DNA from: Paenibacillus prosopidis | GTDB taxonomy: Bacteria; Bacillota; Bacilli; Paenibacillales; Paenibacillaceae | Length of the DNA stretch: 64,000 bases | NCBI RefSeq assembly: GCF_003337375.1 | Contig: NZ_QPJD01000013.1 | Coordinates: 1-64,000 of the forward strand | Reading direction: 5' to 3' | In this document: positions 9,133 to 18,353 of the stretch, piece by piece | How the letters are laid out: each line of letters begins with the position of its first letter | How positions within the stretch are numbered: position 1 is the first letter of the stretch | Position numbers and translations under genes: made by a program | The notes under the pieces: model-generated | Database searches by the model: none | What the model saw: only the letters and a program-made list of their open reading frames with translations | What the model was told of the DNA's origin: nothing

Positions 9133-10224
9133 ATGACAAAGAGAAGCCGTATGCTGCAATCCGTTTCAACAATTCTGCTTGTGCTTGCGCTGCTAGTCGT
9201 ATCGGCATGTGGCAACAACCGTGAGCCCGCTGCATCGACAAACGAGCCCGCAACTGCCGTTGATGCGTCGCCGGAGGCCGACAAGCCGGCTGCTGAACCG
9301 CTCAAGAAGGTAAAAATTCAGCTAAAGTGGGTGCCTCAAGCGCAGTTCGCCGGTATTTTTGTCGCGAAGGAGAAAGGCTTTTATGAAGAAGAAGGACTGG
9401 ATGTCGAAATTATCCCGGGCGGTCCGGACGTTGTGATTGAGCAGCAGGTCGTGAACGGCGCAGCCGACATCGGGGTAACGAGCTTCGACAGCTTGCTTGT
9501 TAACCGGGACAATGGCCTCCCGCTCGTATCGGTAGCTCAAGTGCTGCAGAAGAGCTCTTACCGGTTTGTAGCGAGCAAAGAGTCCGGCATCGACTCGCCA
9601 GCGAAGATGAAGGGTAAGAAGATAGGCATGTGGACGGGCAGCCAGCAATTCCAAGTGCTTGCGTTCATGGAGAAGAACGGGCTGGATCCGAAGAAAGACG
9701 TTGAGCTGGTAAAGCAGGGCTTTACGATGGACCAGTTTTTCAATAAGCAGCTGGACGTTGCTGTCTCGACCATATATAACGAGTACCATGTTGTGCTCGA
9801 AAGCGGCATAAAGGAAGAGGATTTGTACGTTTATGATTTTGAGGATGCAGGCGTCGGCATGCTGGAGGATACACTCATAGTCAAAGATGAATGGTTGAAA
9901 AACAACCGTGACATTGCCGTCAAAGCGATCAAAGCGACGATGAAGGGCTGGAATTACGCGATAGCGAATCAAGCCGAATCGGTTGATATCGTTATGAGCG
10001 CCGTAACGGAAGGCAGTACGACAAAGGAGCATCAGACGACGATGCTGATGGAAATGGCGAAGCTCGTTAAGCCGGAAGGCTTTACGGATGCGCAGGTCGG
10101 CTCGTTCGTGGATGATGCCGTTCAAAGAACGGTAGAGATTGCTGTCAAATACGGGCTTATTAAAAAAGAGCCCGACCTCGCGTCAGCTATCGACAAAACA
10201 ATTTTGGAAGATGCGGCGAAGTAA
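9133..10224 (+). CDS. NMT1/THI5-like substrate-binding lipoprotein
   Basis: A periplasmic-type binding protein of about 363 residues anchored as a lipoprotein: basic start, hydrophobic stretch, lipobox LVVSAC, then a Pro/Ala/Glu linker. The mature domain opens with KVKIQLKWVPQAQFAGIFVA, the typical beginning of the NMT1/THI5 family, which includes ThiY (formylaminopyrimidine) and other binders of pyrimidine-like heterocycles. ATG 9133 has a GGAGAGG site at a normal distance, whereas ATG 9124 directly abuts it. Given its neighbours, uracil, thymine or a dihydropyrimidine is the most likely ligand; a thiamin precursor is the alternative, but the thiamin operon is elsewhere and this gene lacks a TPP switch. 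Confidence 0.88.
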   Translation: MTKRSRMLQSVSTILLVLALLVVSACGNNREPAASTNEPATAVDASPEADKPAAEPLKKVKIQLKWVPQAQFAGIFVAKEKGFYEEEGLDVEIIPGGPDVVIEQQVVNGAADIGVTSFDSLLVNRDNGLPLVSVAQVLQKSSYRFVASKESGIDSPAKMKGKKIGMWTGSQQFQVLAFMEKNGLDPKKDVELVKQGFTMDQFFNKQLDVAVSTIYNEYHVVLESGIKEEDLYVYDFEDAGVGMLEDTLIVKDEWLKNNRDIAVKAIKATMKGWNYAIANQAESVDIVMSAVTEGSTTKEHQTTMLMEMAKLVKPEGFTDAQVGSFVDDAVQRTVEIAVKYGLIKKEPDLASAIDKTILEDAAK

Positions 10225-10320
10225 CCGCATAGGCTAGTCTGTAAGGACCCTCGGATGGTCTATCCGCGGGTCCATTCCACTACTATACGAACGGCAGTCG
10301 TGAAGGAGGAAGAGCAGCCT

Positions 10321-11703
10321 ATGAATGTGAAAGAGGAAGCGATGGATACAGAGGCGAAAGAAGCGCTGCTGGAGAAGGACCGCAAATATGTATGGCATCA
10401 TATTACCCCCCATAACGAAAACCCGATGGTCGTCGTCTCGGGAGAAGGCAGCTGGATAACCGATGCTGACGGCAATCGTTACTTGGACGGCATGTCCGGC
10501 TTATGGTGCGTTAATGTCGGGCACGGGCGGACTGAGATTGCCGAGGCGGCTGCGCAGCAGATGAAGACGCTCGCTTATTCAACCCTTATTCAGTCCCATG
10601 TGCCTGCCATTGAGCTTGCTGCCAAGCTGAATGAATGGCTCGAGGGAGAGTATCGGATTTTCTTCTCCAATTCAGGATCGGACGCCAATGAAGTCGCCTT
10701 CAAAATAGCCCGCCAATACCATCATCAGAGGGGAAAGCCAAGCAAGCATAAGTTTATTTCACGTCATAGAGCCTATCACGGCAATTCGATGGGAGCGCTC
10801 GGCGCGACAGGGCAGGCGCAGCGGAAGCTGAAGTACGAGCCGCTTGGCATAGGATTTACTCACGTACCGCCGCCTTATTGCTATCGTTGTCCCTTCGGAC
10901 AAACGAAAGGCTCATGCGAAACGCAATGCGCGCAGGCCTATGAAGACGCCATTATGTGGGAAGGTCCGGAATCAGTCGCGGCTATCATTGTTGAGCCTGT
11001 CATTACCGGCGGGGGGATGATCGTACCTCCGGATGATTATCTAGCTAAATTGAGGGCAATTTGTGATAAACACGATGTACTGCTGATCGTCGACGAGGTC
11101 ATTTGCGGCTTCGGCCGGTCGGGCGAGCGGTTCGGGCATCACAATTACGGCGTACGGCCGGATATCGTCACGATGGCGAAAGGACTTACCAGCGCGTATT
11201 CGCCGCTATCGGCAACGGCTGTATCAGCTGAAATGTACGACAGCTTCAAAACGAATGGGGCGGACAGCCACTTCCGGCATGTGAATACGTTTGGCGGCAA
11301 CCCGGTATCATGCGCGGTGGCGCTCAAAAATATTGAAATTTTGGAACGTGAAAATTTGGTGAGCCGTTCCGCTTATATAGGCAAAGAGCTGCTAAGCCGG
11401 ATTGAAACTCTGGGAGAGCATCCTAATGTGGGTGAGGTACGAATTTTTGGTTCGGCTATCGGCATCGAGCTGGTCGAGGATAAGCTGACAAAGGAGCCGG
11501 CGCATGCTGCGACAGTGGCCGCCATTATTGCCGGCTGTAAACAAAAAGGGCTGCTCATAGGCAAAAACGGCGACACCGTCCCCGGTTTTATGAATATTTT
11601 GACGCTTAGCCCCCCATTGTCAACGACGGACGACGAAATCGCCTTTATTGCCGATACGCTTCTTCAGGTGTTCGAGGCTGGGGCGGGAGAGGATGGCAGA
11701 TGA
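10321..11703 (+). CDS. Class III omega-aminotransferase (beta-alanine:pyruvate type)
   Basis: A 460-residue PLP-dependent aminotransferase. The PLP-site block LLIVDEVICGFGRSG and the lysine in VTMAKGLTSAYSPLSA are visible, with SNSGSDANEVAFKIAR for cofactor phosphate binding. A four-Cys segment (YCYRCPFGQTKGSCETQC) resembles that in other members of this subfamily. The likely reaction in this operon is beta-alanine (or 3-aminoisobutyrate) plus pyruvate to malonate (or methylmalonate) semialdehyde plus L-alanine. ATG 10321 follows GAAGGAGGAAG; the longer frame from 10255 lacks such a site. The stop overlaps the next start (ATGA). Confidence 0.88.
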   Translation: MNVKEEAMDTEAKEALLEKDRKYVWHHITPHNENPMVVVSGEGSWITDADGNRYLDGMSGLWCVNVGHGRTEIAEAAAQQMKTLAYSTLIQSHVPAIELAAKLNEWLEGEYRIFFSNSGSDANEVAFKIARQYHHQRGKPSKHKFISRHRAYHGNSMGALGATGQAQRKLKYEPLGIGFTHVPPPYCYRCPFGQTKGSCETQCAQAYEDAIMWEGPESVAAIIVEPVITGGGMIVPPDDYLAKLRAICDKHDVLLIVDEVICGFGRSGERFGHHNYGVRPDIVTMAKGLTSAYSPLSATAVSAEMYDSFKTNGADSHFRHVNTFGGNPVSCAVALKNIEILERENLVSRSAYIGKELLSRIETLGEHPNVGEVRIFGSAIGIELVEDKLTKEPAHAATVAAIIAGCKQKGLLIGKNGDTVPGFMNILTLSPPLSTTDDEIAFIADTLLQVFEAGAGEDGR

Positions 11704-12962
11704 AGGTGACTACTCCAATCCATATTAATTCCAAAAGGCTTCATGACCGGATTTATAAGCTGTCGCAAATCGGGAAAATCGGTGAAACCGGCGTTTGCCG
11801 GCTAGCTTTATCGAAGGAGGATCGCGCGGGCGTCGAGCTTGTGAAGAGCTGGATGGAAGAAGCTTGGATGACTACGCGAATCGATCCTTTCGGCAACTTG
11901 ATCGGCGTGCTGGAAGGGCGCGACCCTGATGCTCCTGTATTAATGCTCGGGTCACATGTCGATTCGCAGCCTTATGGCGGCAGATACGATGGAGTCATTG
12001 GCGTGCTGGGCGCAATCGAAGCGGTTCAGACGATGGTCGAAGCCGGATATGAGCCGGAGATGAATATAGAGGTTGTCGCCTTCTGCGATGAGGAGGGCTG
12101 CCGCTTCAATAAAGGGCTGTTCGGCGTAAGAGGCATGACAGGAAAGCTCGAAGAAGGCGAGCTGGAGCGTACGGATAAGAATGGAATGACCCGAAGGGAA
12201 GCATTGCTGGAATTTGGCTGCGATCCTGCAGGGTTTGACGGTTATACATTTGAAGAAGGACGGATCGGCGCTTTTCTTGAGCTTCATATTGAGCAAGGAC
12301 CGGTTCTTGAGGCTAAGGGCGAGCCAATCGGCATAGTCAGCGGCATATCCGGTCCGCTGTGGTGGACGGTCGAGATGACCGGCTTCGCAGGACATGCCGG
12401 CTCGGTGCCGATGCCGATGCGGCAGGATGCTCTTGTAGGCTGCGCCAAGGTCATCGTTGCACTCAATGAGCTGGCGCGTCAGGAGCCTGACGCCCCGACA
12501 GTCGGAACGGTCGGTTCGCTGACCGTATTTCCGGATTCACGAAACATTATCCCGGAGAGGGTGTCGTTTACCGTTGATTTGCGGGATATTGATCTGGAAC
12601 GCAGAAACGGTCTGGAAGAGCAGCTTCGTATGCTCATTGACGACGCTTGCTTGGAGCATGGTTTGTCGTACACGATCCGTGAGGATACGAACAGCGAGCC
12701 GCGCTTTTGCGCAGATTGGCTTAAGGATGTGCTTCGTCACGAGGCTGCAGGAATGGGGCTTACGCCGCCAGAGCTTATGAGCGGGCCATTTCACGATTCC
12801 TTAACAATGTCATATGTTTGCGACTACAGCATGATTTTCGTCCGCTGCAAGGAAGGGATCAGTCACAACCCGAAGGAATACGCTGCACCTGAGGATATAC
12901 AGCTGGGGACGGAGCTGCTCTACCGGGCTGCCCGTAAAATTAGTGAACGGAAAGGGGGGTAA
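11700..12962 (+). CDS. M20-family amidohydrolase (N-carbamoyl amino acid hydrolase / allantoate amidohydrolase type)
   Basis: A 420-residue zinc amidase of the HyuC/AllC/beta-ureidopropionase group. Metal ligands are visible in GSHVDSQPYGGRYDGVIG (His and bridging Asp), EEGCRF (Glu pair), LELHIEQGPVLE (His) and the C-terminal MSGPFHDSLTMS (His). The dimerisation insert has FAGHAGSVPM. In this cluster it most likely splits N-carbamoyl-beta-alanine to beta-alanine, CO2 and ammonia, which is the reaction of the yeast-type beta-ureidopropionase; a hydantoin-derived carbamoyl amino acid is also possible. It overlaps the aminotransferase gene by 4 bases. The next gene is an unrelated enzyme predicted to catalyse the same step. 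Confidence 0.87.
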   Translation: MKVTTPIHINSKRLHDRIYKLSQIGKIGETGVCRLALSKEDRAGVELVKSWMEEAWMTTRIDPFGNLIGVLEGRDPDAPVLMLGSHVDSQPYGGRYDGVIGVLGAIEAVQTMVEAGYEPEMNIEVVAFCDEEGCRFNKGLFGVRGMTGKLEEGELERTDKNGMTRREALLEFGCDPAGFDGYTFEEGRIGAFLELHIEQGPVLEAKGEPIGIVSGISGPLWWTVEMTGFAGHAGSVPMPMRQDALVGCAKVIVALNELARQEPDAPTVGTVGSLTVFPDSRNIIPERVSFTVDLRDIDLERRNGLEEQLRMLIDDACLEHGLSYTIREDTNSEPRFCADWLKDVLRHEAAGMGLTPPELMSGPFHDSLTMSYVCDYSMIFVRCKEGISHNPKEYAAPEDIQLGTELLYRAARKISERKGG

Positions 12963-12967
12963 ATGCA

Positions 12968-13849
12968 GTGTCAATCGTAAAAATCGGATTGATTCAGGCC
13001 GCCAATGACTTGCATGGCGACGAGCCCGTTGAAGAGCATAAGCGCGCGGCTATTGAAAAGCACATAAGGCTCATTCGGGAGGCGGCAGCGAAGGGAGCGC
13101 AAATCATCTCGCTGCAGGAAATTTTTTATGGGCCTTATTTCTGCTCCGAGCAGCAGACGAAGTGGTATGACGCGGCGGAGGAAATTCCGAACGGACCGAC
13201 AACGGGGCTGTTTCAGGAGTTGGCGAAAGAGCTTGGCGTTGTTATCGTTCTTCCTATCTATGAGCGAGAAGGAATTGCGACTTATTATAATACAGCTGCT
13301 GTTATTGATGCGGACGGAGCCTATCTCGGCAAATACCGCAAGCATCACATTCCGCATGTGGCGGCCGGCGGAGGCTCATGCGGCTTTTGGGAGAAGTATT
13401 ATTTTAAGCCGGGGAATCTTGGGTATCCCGTCTTTGATACGGCGTTTGCTAAAGTCGGCGTATACATCTGCTACGACCGGCATTTTCCGGAAGGAGCGCG
13501 GGCGCTTGGGCTGAATGGCGCAGAAATCGTTTTTAATCCGTCAGCTACTGTCGCAGGTACGTCCGAATACTTATGGAAGCTGGAGCAGCCTGCGCATGCG
13601 GTTGCCAATGGTTACTATGTGGCGGCAATCAACCGGGTCGGAACGGAAGCGCCTTGGAACATGGGCGAGTTTTACGGGCAATCGTATTTGGTTGATCCAA
13701 GAGGCTCGATCGTTGCGATCGGGAGCAGAGATCGGGATGAGGTCGTTATTGGCGAAATGAATAAAGAATTCATTCGCGAGGTGCGCAATATGTGGCAATT
13801 TTACCGTGACCGCAGGCCGGAAACGTATGACAATATCGTTCAAATATAA
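12968..13849 (+). CDS. Nitrilase-superfamily N-carbamoyl-beta-alanine amidohydrolase
   Basis: A 293-residue carbon-nitrogen hydrolase with the Glu-Lys-Cys triad: SLQEIFY (Glu near 48), KYRKHHIP (Lys) and GVYICYDRHFPEGAR (Cys near 158). The pocket sequence is like beta-ureidopropionase and N-carbamoylputrescine amidase; the length fits both. With the dihydropyrimidinase downstream, carbamoyl-beta-alanine is the preferred substrate. The start is GTG 12968 after AAAGGGGGG; the ATG at 12963 is in another frame and stops after five codons. Confidence 0.88.
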   Translation: MSIVKIGLIQAANDLHGDEPVEEHKRAAIEKHIRLIREAAAKGAQIISLQEIFYGPYFCSEQQTKWYDAAEEIPNGPTTGLFQELAKELGVVIVLPIYEREGIATYYNTAAVIDADGAYLGKYRKHHIPHVAAGGGSCGFWEKYYFKPGNLGYPVFDTAFAKVGVYICYDRHFPEGARALGLNGAEIVFNPSATVAGTSEYLWKLEQPAHAVANGYYVAAINRVGTEAPWNMGEFYGQSYLVDPRGSIVAIGSRDRDEVVIGEMNKEFIREVRNMWQFYRDRRPETYDNIVQI

Positions 13850-13944
13850 GAATTTATAAGTTTCACAGTTATAAATAAGCTTATATTTCACCGCGAAACG
13901 TAAGCTGCGCCTCCAAAGGACGGCGAAGCCGTTTACGCTTGGTT
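13842..13944 (+). repeat. Dispersed intergenic repeat, copy 1
   Basis: About 100 bases in the gap before preT share two exact blocks with 32816-32917: 22 bases at 13879-13900 (starting GCTTATATTTCACCGCGAAA) and 14 bases at 13928-13941 (GCCGTTTACGCTTG). The segment between differs in sequence but keeps length (27 against 26) and an ACGGC-loop-GCCGT hairpin. The left edge is AT-rich in both copies. It looks like a non-coding repeat family rather than a gene part. Confidence 0.75.
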
Positions 13945-14005
13945 TATGAGCATATGAGTTCGAATCGGATGATGGGATCGCATAAAATTTGTGGAGGGAA
14001 GCGGC

Positions 14006-15385
14006 ATGAGCAATCGCGTGTCTGCCAGTGCGGCGTTCATTCCCATCGATTCGCTAAGGCGGAATTTTGCCGAAGTGAAAGCGGGAATGCGGCCGAAGGA
14101 AGCTATTGAGGAATCAAATCGCTGTTTGTATTGCTACGATGCACCTTGTATTAAGGCATGCCCGACTGGCATTAATATCCCTTCCTTTATTAAAAAAATT
14201 GCATCCGGCAATATGAAAGGGTCGGCGCGCGCTATTATGGATGCGAATCCGGTCGGCGCCACCTGCGCGCGGGTATGCCCGACTGAAGAGCTGTGCGAGG
14301 GTGCTTGCGTACTTAATCATTCGTCCAAACCGATCATGATCGGCGATTTGCAGCGCTATGCGACGGACTGGGCAATGAAGAACGAGCAGACGTTGTTTAC
14401 GGCCGGACAAAGCAACGGTAAGTCGGTGGCCGTCATCGGCGGCGGTCCGGCTGGACTGTCAGCGGCACGCGAGCTTGCAAGGTTCGGCTTCGCGGTAACG
14501 ATATTCGAAGCGAAGGAACAGGCAGGAGGTCTCGACACGTATGGGATCGTCTCGTTCCGGCTGCCTCAGAGCATATCGCTCTGGGAGGTGGATCAAGTGA
14601 AGAAGCTGGGCGTCGACATTCGTACGAGCACGAAGGTCGGTGAAGACGTTGGCACGGAGGAGCTGCTGGAGGAGTATGACGCGGTTGTGCTGGCAATCGG
14701 CATGTCGAAGGTGCCAATGCTCGGAATAGAAGGGGAACAGCTGGAGGGGGTCTTCGATGCCATTGATTTTATCGAAGCGACCAAGACGGAAATTAACGCT
14801 GACTTTGTCGGTAAGCGGGTCGCGGTTATTGGCGCAGGCAATACGGCAATCGATGCGGCAACCTGCTCGATTAGGCTCGGAGCAGTCAATGTGAAGATGG
14901 TTTACCGCCGGTCAAGAGAAGAAATGACCGCTTACGATTTTGAATATGAATTCGCGAAGCAGGACGGCGTCGAATTTCAATGGTTGACCGCTCCGAGCCG
15001 AATTATCGGGGATGAGGCCGGTAACGTGAAGGCGCTCGAATGTATACGAATGAGGCTGGAGACTGCGGAGGATGGCGGCAGAAAAAGTCCGGTTCCCGTG
15101 GAAGGATCGGCGTTTCTGCTTGAGGTAGATGCCGTTATTAAGGCGATTGGCCAAACTCGGCATTTACCGTTGATCGAACAGCTTGGTCTGGTAAACAAGC
15201 GTGGAACCGTCACCGTTGATCCCGAAACCTATCAAACGTCCAATCCTAAAGTATATGCGGCGGGCGACGTTGTTTTCGGGGAAGGCCAAGGCGAGGCGAT
15301 GGTTGTATCGGCAGCGCAGCAGGGCAAGCTTGCCGCCTATTCCATTTACAAAACGCTAAGTGCGAGGAGGGAACGTTATGGCTGA
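14006..15385 (+). CDS. preT: NAD-dependent dihydropyrimidine dehydrogenase subunit PreT
   Basis: A 459-residue flavoprotein resembling the small subunit of glutamate synthase and the N-terminal part of dihydropyrimidine dehydrogenase. In order: two 4Fe-4S clusters from CLYCYDAPCIKACP and CARVCPTEELCEGACV, an FAD site GGGPAGLSAAREL, and an NAD site IGAGNTAIDAAT, ending with AAGDVVFGEGQGEAMVV. It passes electrons from NADH to PreA. The GTG at 13991 overlaps the ribosome site (GTGGAGGGA), so ATG 14006 is chosen. PreA follows with overlapping frames, as in Escherichia coli preTA. Confidence 0.93.
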   Translation: MSNRVSASAAFIPIDSLRRNFAEVKAGMRPKEAIEESNRCLYCYDAPCIKACPTGINIPSFIKKIASGNMKGSARAIMDANPVGATCARVCPTEELCEGACVLNHSSKPIMIGDLQRYATDWAMKNEQTLFTAGQSNGKSVAVIGGGPAGLSAARELARFGFAVTIFEAKEQAGGLDTYGIVSFRLPQSISLWEVDQVKKLGVDIRTSTKVGEDVGTEELLEEYDAVVLAIGMSKVPMLGIEGEQLEGVFDAIDFIEATKTEINADFVGKRVAVIGAGNTAIDAATCSIRLGAVNVKMVYRRSREEMTAYDFEYEFAKQDGVEFQWLTAPSRIIGDEAGNVKALECIRMRLETAEDGGRKSPVPVEGSAFLLEVDAVIKAIGQTRHLPLIEQLGLVNKRGTVTVDPETYQTSNPKVYAAGDVVFGEGQGEAMVVSAAQQGKLAAYSIYKTLSARRERYG

Positions 15386-16691
15386 TTTACGCATCAATTT
15401 GGCAGGCATTTCATCACCAAATCCATTTTGGCTCGCATCGGCACCGCCTACGAATACCGGATATCAGGTGCAGCGCGCTTTCGAAGCCGGGTGGGGTGGG
15501 GCGGTATGGAAAACGCTCGGCGATCCGATTATTAACACGTCCTCGCGTTTCGCGGCCGTACATTTTAACGGGCAAAGGGTAGCCGGTTTCAATAATATCG
15601 AGCTTATTACAGACAGACCGCTTGAGATCAATTTGAAAGAAATATATGAAACGAAAAAAAGGTTTCCGGACCATGCGGTCGTGGTTTCGTTAATGGTAGA
15701 GCCCAAGCAGGAAAAGTGGCATGAAATCGTAAAAAAGGTAGAGGCTGTCGGCGTGGACGGGCTGGAGCTTAACTTCGGCTGTCCGCACGGGATGGCTGAA
15801 CGGGGGATGGGCTCCGCTTCCGGCCAGCAGCCGGATTTAGTGGAAATGCAGACGATGTGGGTGAAGGAGGTTGCGCAAACGCCGGTCATCGTTAAGCTGA
15901 CTCCCAACATTACCGACATCACGGCTACCGCTAAGGCAGCCGTCAGAGGAGGAGCAGACGCGATATCGCTTATTAATACAATTAACTCGCTTGCCGGCGT
16001 GGATCTCGATACATGGAATACGATTCCGCACGTTGGCGGCAAAGGGGCTCACGGCGGCTATTGCGGTCCTGCGGTCAAGCCGATTGCCTTGAACATGGTT
16101 GCAGAATGCGCCCGTAATCCGCTTGTCGGCGTTCCGATCTCCGGAATCGGCGGTGTATCCAATTGGCGGGATGCGGTAGAGTTTTTGTTAATGGGATCGA
16201 CAGGCGTGCAGGTATGTACGGCAGCCATGCATCACGGCTTTAGCATCGTGGAAGATATGATCGACGGGTTAAACAATTATTTGGATGACAAAGGACTGCA
16301 GTCCGTGAACGAGCTAATCGGCAAGTCGGTTTCCCGCTATTCCGATTGGGGCGATCTCGATCTGAATTATGCGGTAGTCGCGCGAATCGAGCAGGACAAC
16401 TGCATCGTATGCAATAAATGCCATATTGCTTGCGAGGATACGTCGCATCAATGTATCGAGCGGCATACAGACGAGAATGGAGCCGCCTATTTGAAAGTGC
16501 GCGAGGAGGACTGTGTCGGATGTAATTTGTGCTCGATTGTTTGCCCTGTCGAAGGCGCGATCTCGATGGTGGAAATTCCTGCGTCGGAGATGCCGCTAAG
16601 CTGGAACATGCGTCAAGCAGCAATCGGAGCACTCAGTACACCCGGTACAGACAAAGGCTCGAAAGATTCCGATTCGAAGGAGGCGGTGTAG
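15378..16691 (+). CDS. preA: Dihydropyrimidine dehydrogenase catalytic subunit PreA
   Basis: A 437-residue protein with an FMN-binding dihydroorotate-dehydrogenase-like barrel (PNPFWLASAPPTNTGYQVQRA; LELNFGCPHGM; VIVKLTPN; ISGIGGVSNWRDA) and a C-terminal ferredoxin domain with two 4Fe-4S motifs (CIVCNKCHIAC and CVGCNLCSIVCP). It reduces uracil and thymine to the 5,6-dihydro forms. The ATG at 15378 follows GAGGAGGGA and lies within the end of preT, so the two subunits are coupled. Confidence 0.94.
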   Translation: MADLRINLAGISSPNPFWLASAPPTNTGYQVQRAFEAGWGGAVWKTLGDPIINTSSRFAAVHFNGQRVAGFNNIELITDRPLEINLKEIYETKKRFPDHAVVVSLMVEPKQEKWHEIVKKVEAVGVDGLELNFGCPHGMAERGMGSASGQQPDLVEMQTMWVKEVAQTPVIVKLTPNITDITATAKAAVRGGADAISLINTINSLAGVDLDTWNTIPHVGGKGAHGGYCGPAVKPIALNMVAECARNPLVGVPISGIGGVSNWRDAVEFLLMGSTGVQVCTAAMHHGFSIVEDMIDGLNNYLDDKGLQSVNELIGKSVSRYSDWGDLDLNYAVVARIEQDNCIVCNKCHIACEDTSHQCIERHTDENGAAYLKVREEDCVGCNLCSIVCPVEGAISMVEIPASEMPLSWNMRQAAIGALSTPGTDKGSKDSDSKEAV

Positions 16692-16692
16692 G

Positions 16693-18120
16693 ATGACGGC
16701 CAAATTGATCAAAAACGGAACAATCGTAACAGCGGCGGATACGTATACAGCCGAAGTGCTTATTAAGGACGGCATTATTGCAAAAATCGGATTCGATCTG
16801 GATGCCGAGGCGGATGAAGTCATTGATGCGTCAGGAAAGTACGTATTTCCAGGCGGCATCGATCCGCATACCCATCTCGAAATGCCGTTCGGCGGCACGG
16901 TGACGGCCGATGATTTTGCAACCGGCACAACGGCGGCGGCATTCGGAGGGACAACTTCGATCGTGGATTTTTGCTTAACGACGAAGGGCAAGCCGCTTAG
17001 CGAATCCATCGCAGCATGGCACAACAAGGCAAAGGGAAAAGCGGTCATCGACTATGGCTTTCACTTGATGATCGGTGAAATAAACGATGAGGTGCTGGCT
17101 GAGCTTCCTTCAATTGTTAAGGATGAGGGCATAACGTCATTAAAAGTGTTCATGGCTTACAAAAATGTGTTTCAAGCCGATGACGGTACGTTATTCCGAA
17201 CCATGCTTGCCGCCAAGGAGCTCGGTGCGATGGTCATGGTCCACGCGGAGAATGGCGATGTCATTGAGTTTCTTATCCAAAAAGCGCTGAAGGAAGGCCA
17301 TACGGATCCGATCTATCATGCGCTTACAAGACCCTCCGTTATCGAAGGGGAAGCGACCGGACGCGCGGCTAAGCTTGCGGCCCTCGCCGGAGCGAGGCTG
17401 TATGTCGTTCATGTGACGTGCGCGGAGGCGGTGCAGCAAATTGCGGAAGCCCGGGGGCAAGGCGTCGACGTATGGGGCGAGACATGTCCGCAATATTTGG
17501 TGCTCGATCAATCGTATTTGGCGCAGCCGGGTTTTGAAGGAGCGAAGTACGTATGGTCGCCGCCGCTTCGCGAGAAGTCCCATCAGGAAGTGCTGTGGAA
17601 TGCGCTGAAGAGCGGCCAGCTGCAAACGATCGGCTCCGACCATTGCTCCTTTAATTTCAACGGGCAGAAGGATCTTGGGCTTGGCGATTTCAGTAAAATA
17701 CCGAACGGCGGTCCGGTGATTGAGGATCGTTTTTCACTCCTCTATTCTGAAGGGGTTCGCAAGGGCCGCATTACGCTGAACCAGTTCGTGGACATCATAT
17801 CCACACGTAACGCTAAGTTATTCGGCTTATTTCCCCGGAAGGGGACGATCGCGGTCGGCAGCGACGCGGATATCGTCATATTCGATCCGGAGGCCCAGCG
17901 CCTGCTATCGGCGGAAACGCATCATATGAACGTTGACTATAATCCATTCGAGGGATTGCTGGTGACTGGCGTACCGGTAAGCGTTATGTCCCGGGGAGAG
18001 TTTGTAATTCGTGAGCAGCAGTTCGTCGGTGAGCTTGGCGCCGGCCGTTACTTAAAGCGTGCCCCGTATATAACTGCAAGCGAGACAGCGCCTGATCCGA
18101 AGCCAAAAGTGAAGCTTTAG
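16693..18120 (+). CDS. hydA: Dihydropyrimidinase / D-hydantoinase
   Basis: A 475-residue cyclic amidohydrolase. Metal-site features are DPHTHLEMPFGG (His-x-His), the carbamylated Lys in SLKVFMAYK, MVHAENGD and VVHVTC (His residues), and GSDHCSFNF (Asp). It opens dihydrouracil to N-carbamoyl-beta-alanine, the step between PreTA and the carbamoyl hydrolases encoded upstream. The ATG follows AAGGAGGCGG, one base after the preA stop. Hydantoins are also likely substrates for the family. Confidence 0.94.
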   Translation: MTAKLIKNGTIVTAADTYTAEVLIKDGIIAKIGFDLDAEADEVIDASGKYVFPGGIDPHTHLEMPFGGTVTADDFATGTTAAAFGGTTSIVDFCLTTKGKPLSESIAAWHNKAKGKAVIDYGFHLMIGEINDEVLAELPSIVKDEGITSLKVFMAYKNVFQADDGTLFRTMLAAKELGAMVMVHAENGDVIEFLIQKALKEGHTDPIYHALTRPSVIEGEATGRAAKLAALAGARLYVVHVTCAEAVQQIAEARGQGVDVWGETCPQYLVLDQSYLAQPGFEGAKYVWSPPLREKSHQEVLWNALKSGQLQTIGSDHCSFNFNGQKDLGLGDFSKIPNGGPVIEDRFSLLYSEGVRKGRITLNQFVDIISTRNAKLFGLFPRKGTIAVGSDADIVIFDPEAQRLLSAETHHMNVDYNPFEGLLVTGVPVSVMSRGEFVIREQQFVGELGAGRYLKRAPYITASETAPDPKPKVKL

Positions 18121-18140
18121 TCTGAAGGAGGGTACTCTCA

Positions 18141-18353
18141 ATGTCGGCATATAAACAGTTTGCAGAAGAGAAAAACAAGCTTGATGACTTTATTAAGCAG
18201 CAATACAGCATTATAGGCGTACGTGAAGATTTGAGCGGTACTTGGCTTTCGCTGCAGCACCCGGGCGGCGATCAGGCTGTCCTGCTGCTCCTGACCGCGG
18301 ACGCCCGTAAATATGCATCAAATGTGTTGATTAAGCAGTCGCGTATATCTTAA
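18141..18353 (+). CDS. Small protein of unknown function, 70 residues
   Basis: A short ORF with a strong site (GAAGGAGGGTACTCTCA before ATG), 20 bases after hydA and in the same direction. The N-terminal third is charged and helical (FAEEKNKLDDFIKQQ); the rest alternates hydrophobic and polar residues (GTWLSLQHPGGDQAVLLLL) as in a small alpha/beta domain. I do not recognise a family. It is the last gene of the leftward part of the pyrimidine operon and its stop overlaps the convergent pucR stop by a few bases (TTAA). Confidence 0.62.
   Translation: MSAYKQFAEEKNKLDDFIKQQYSIIGVREDLSGTWLSLQHPGGDQAVLLLLTADARKYASNVLIKQSRIS

Noticed and set aside
9322..10125. A 267-codon open frame on the minus strand
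   Set aside because: It lies wholly inside the binding-lipoprotein gene, lacks a start signal and has the composition of an antisense shadow.
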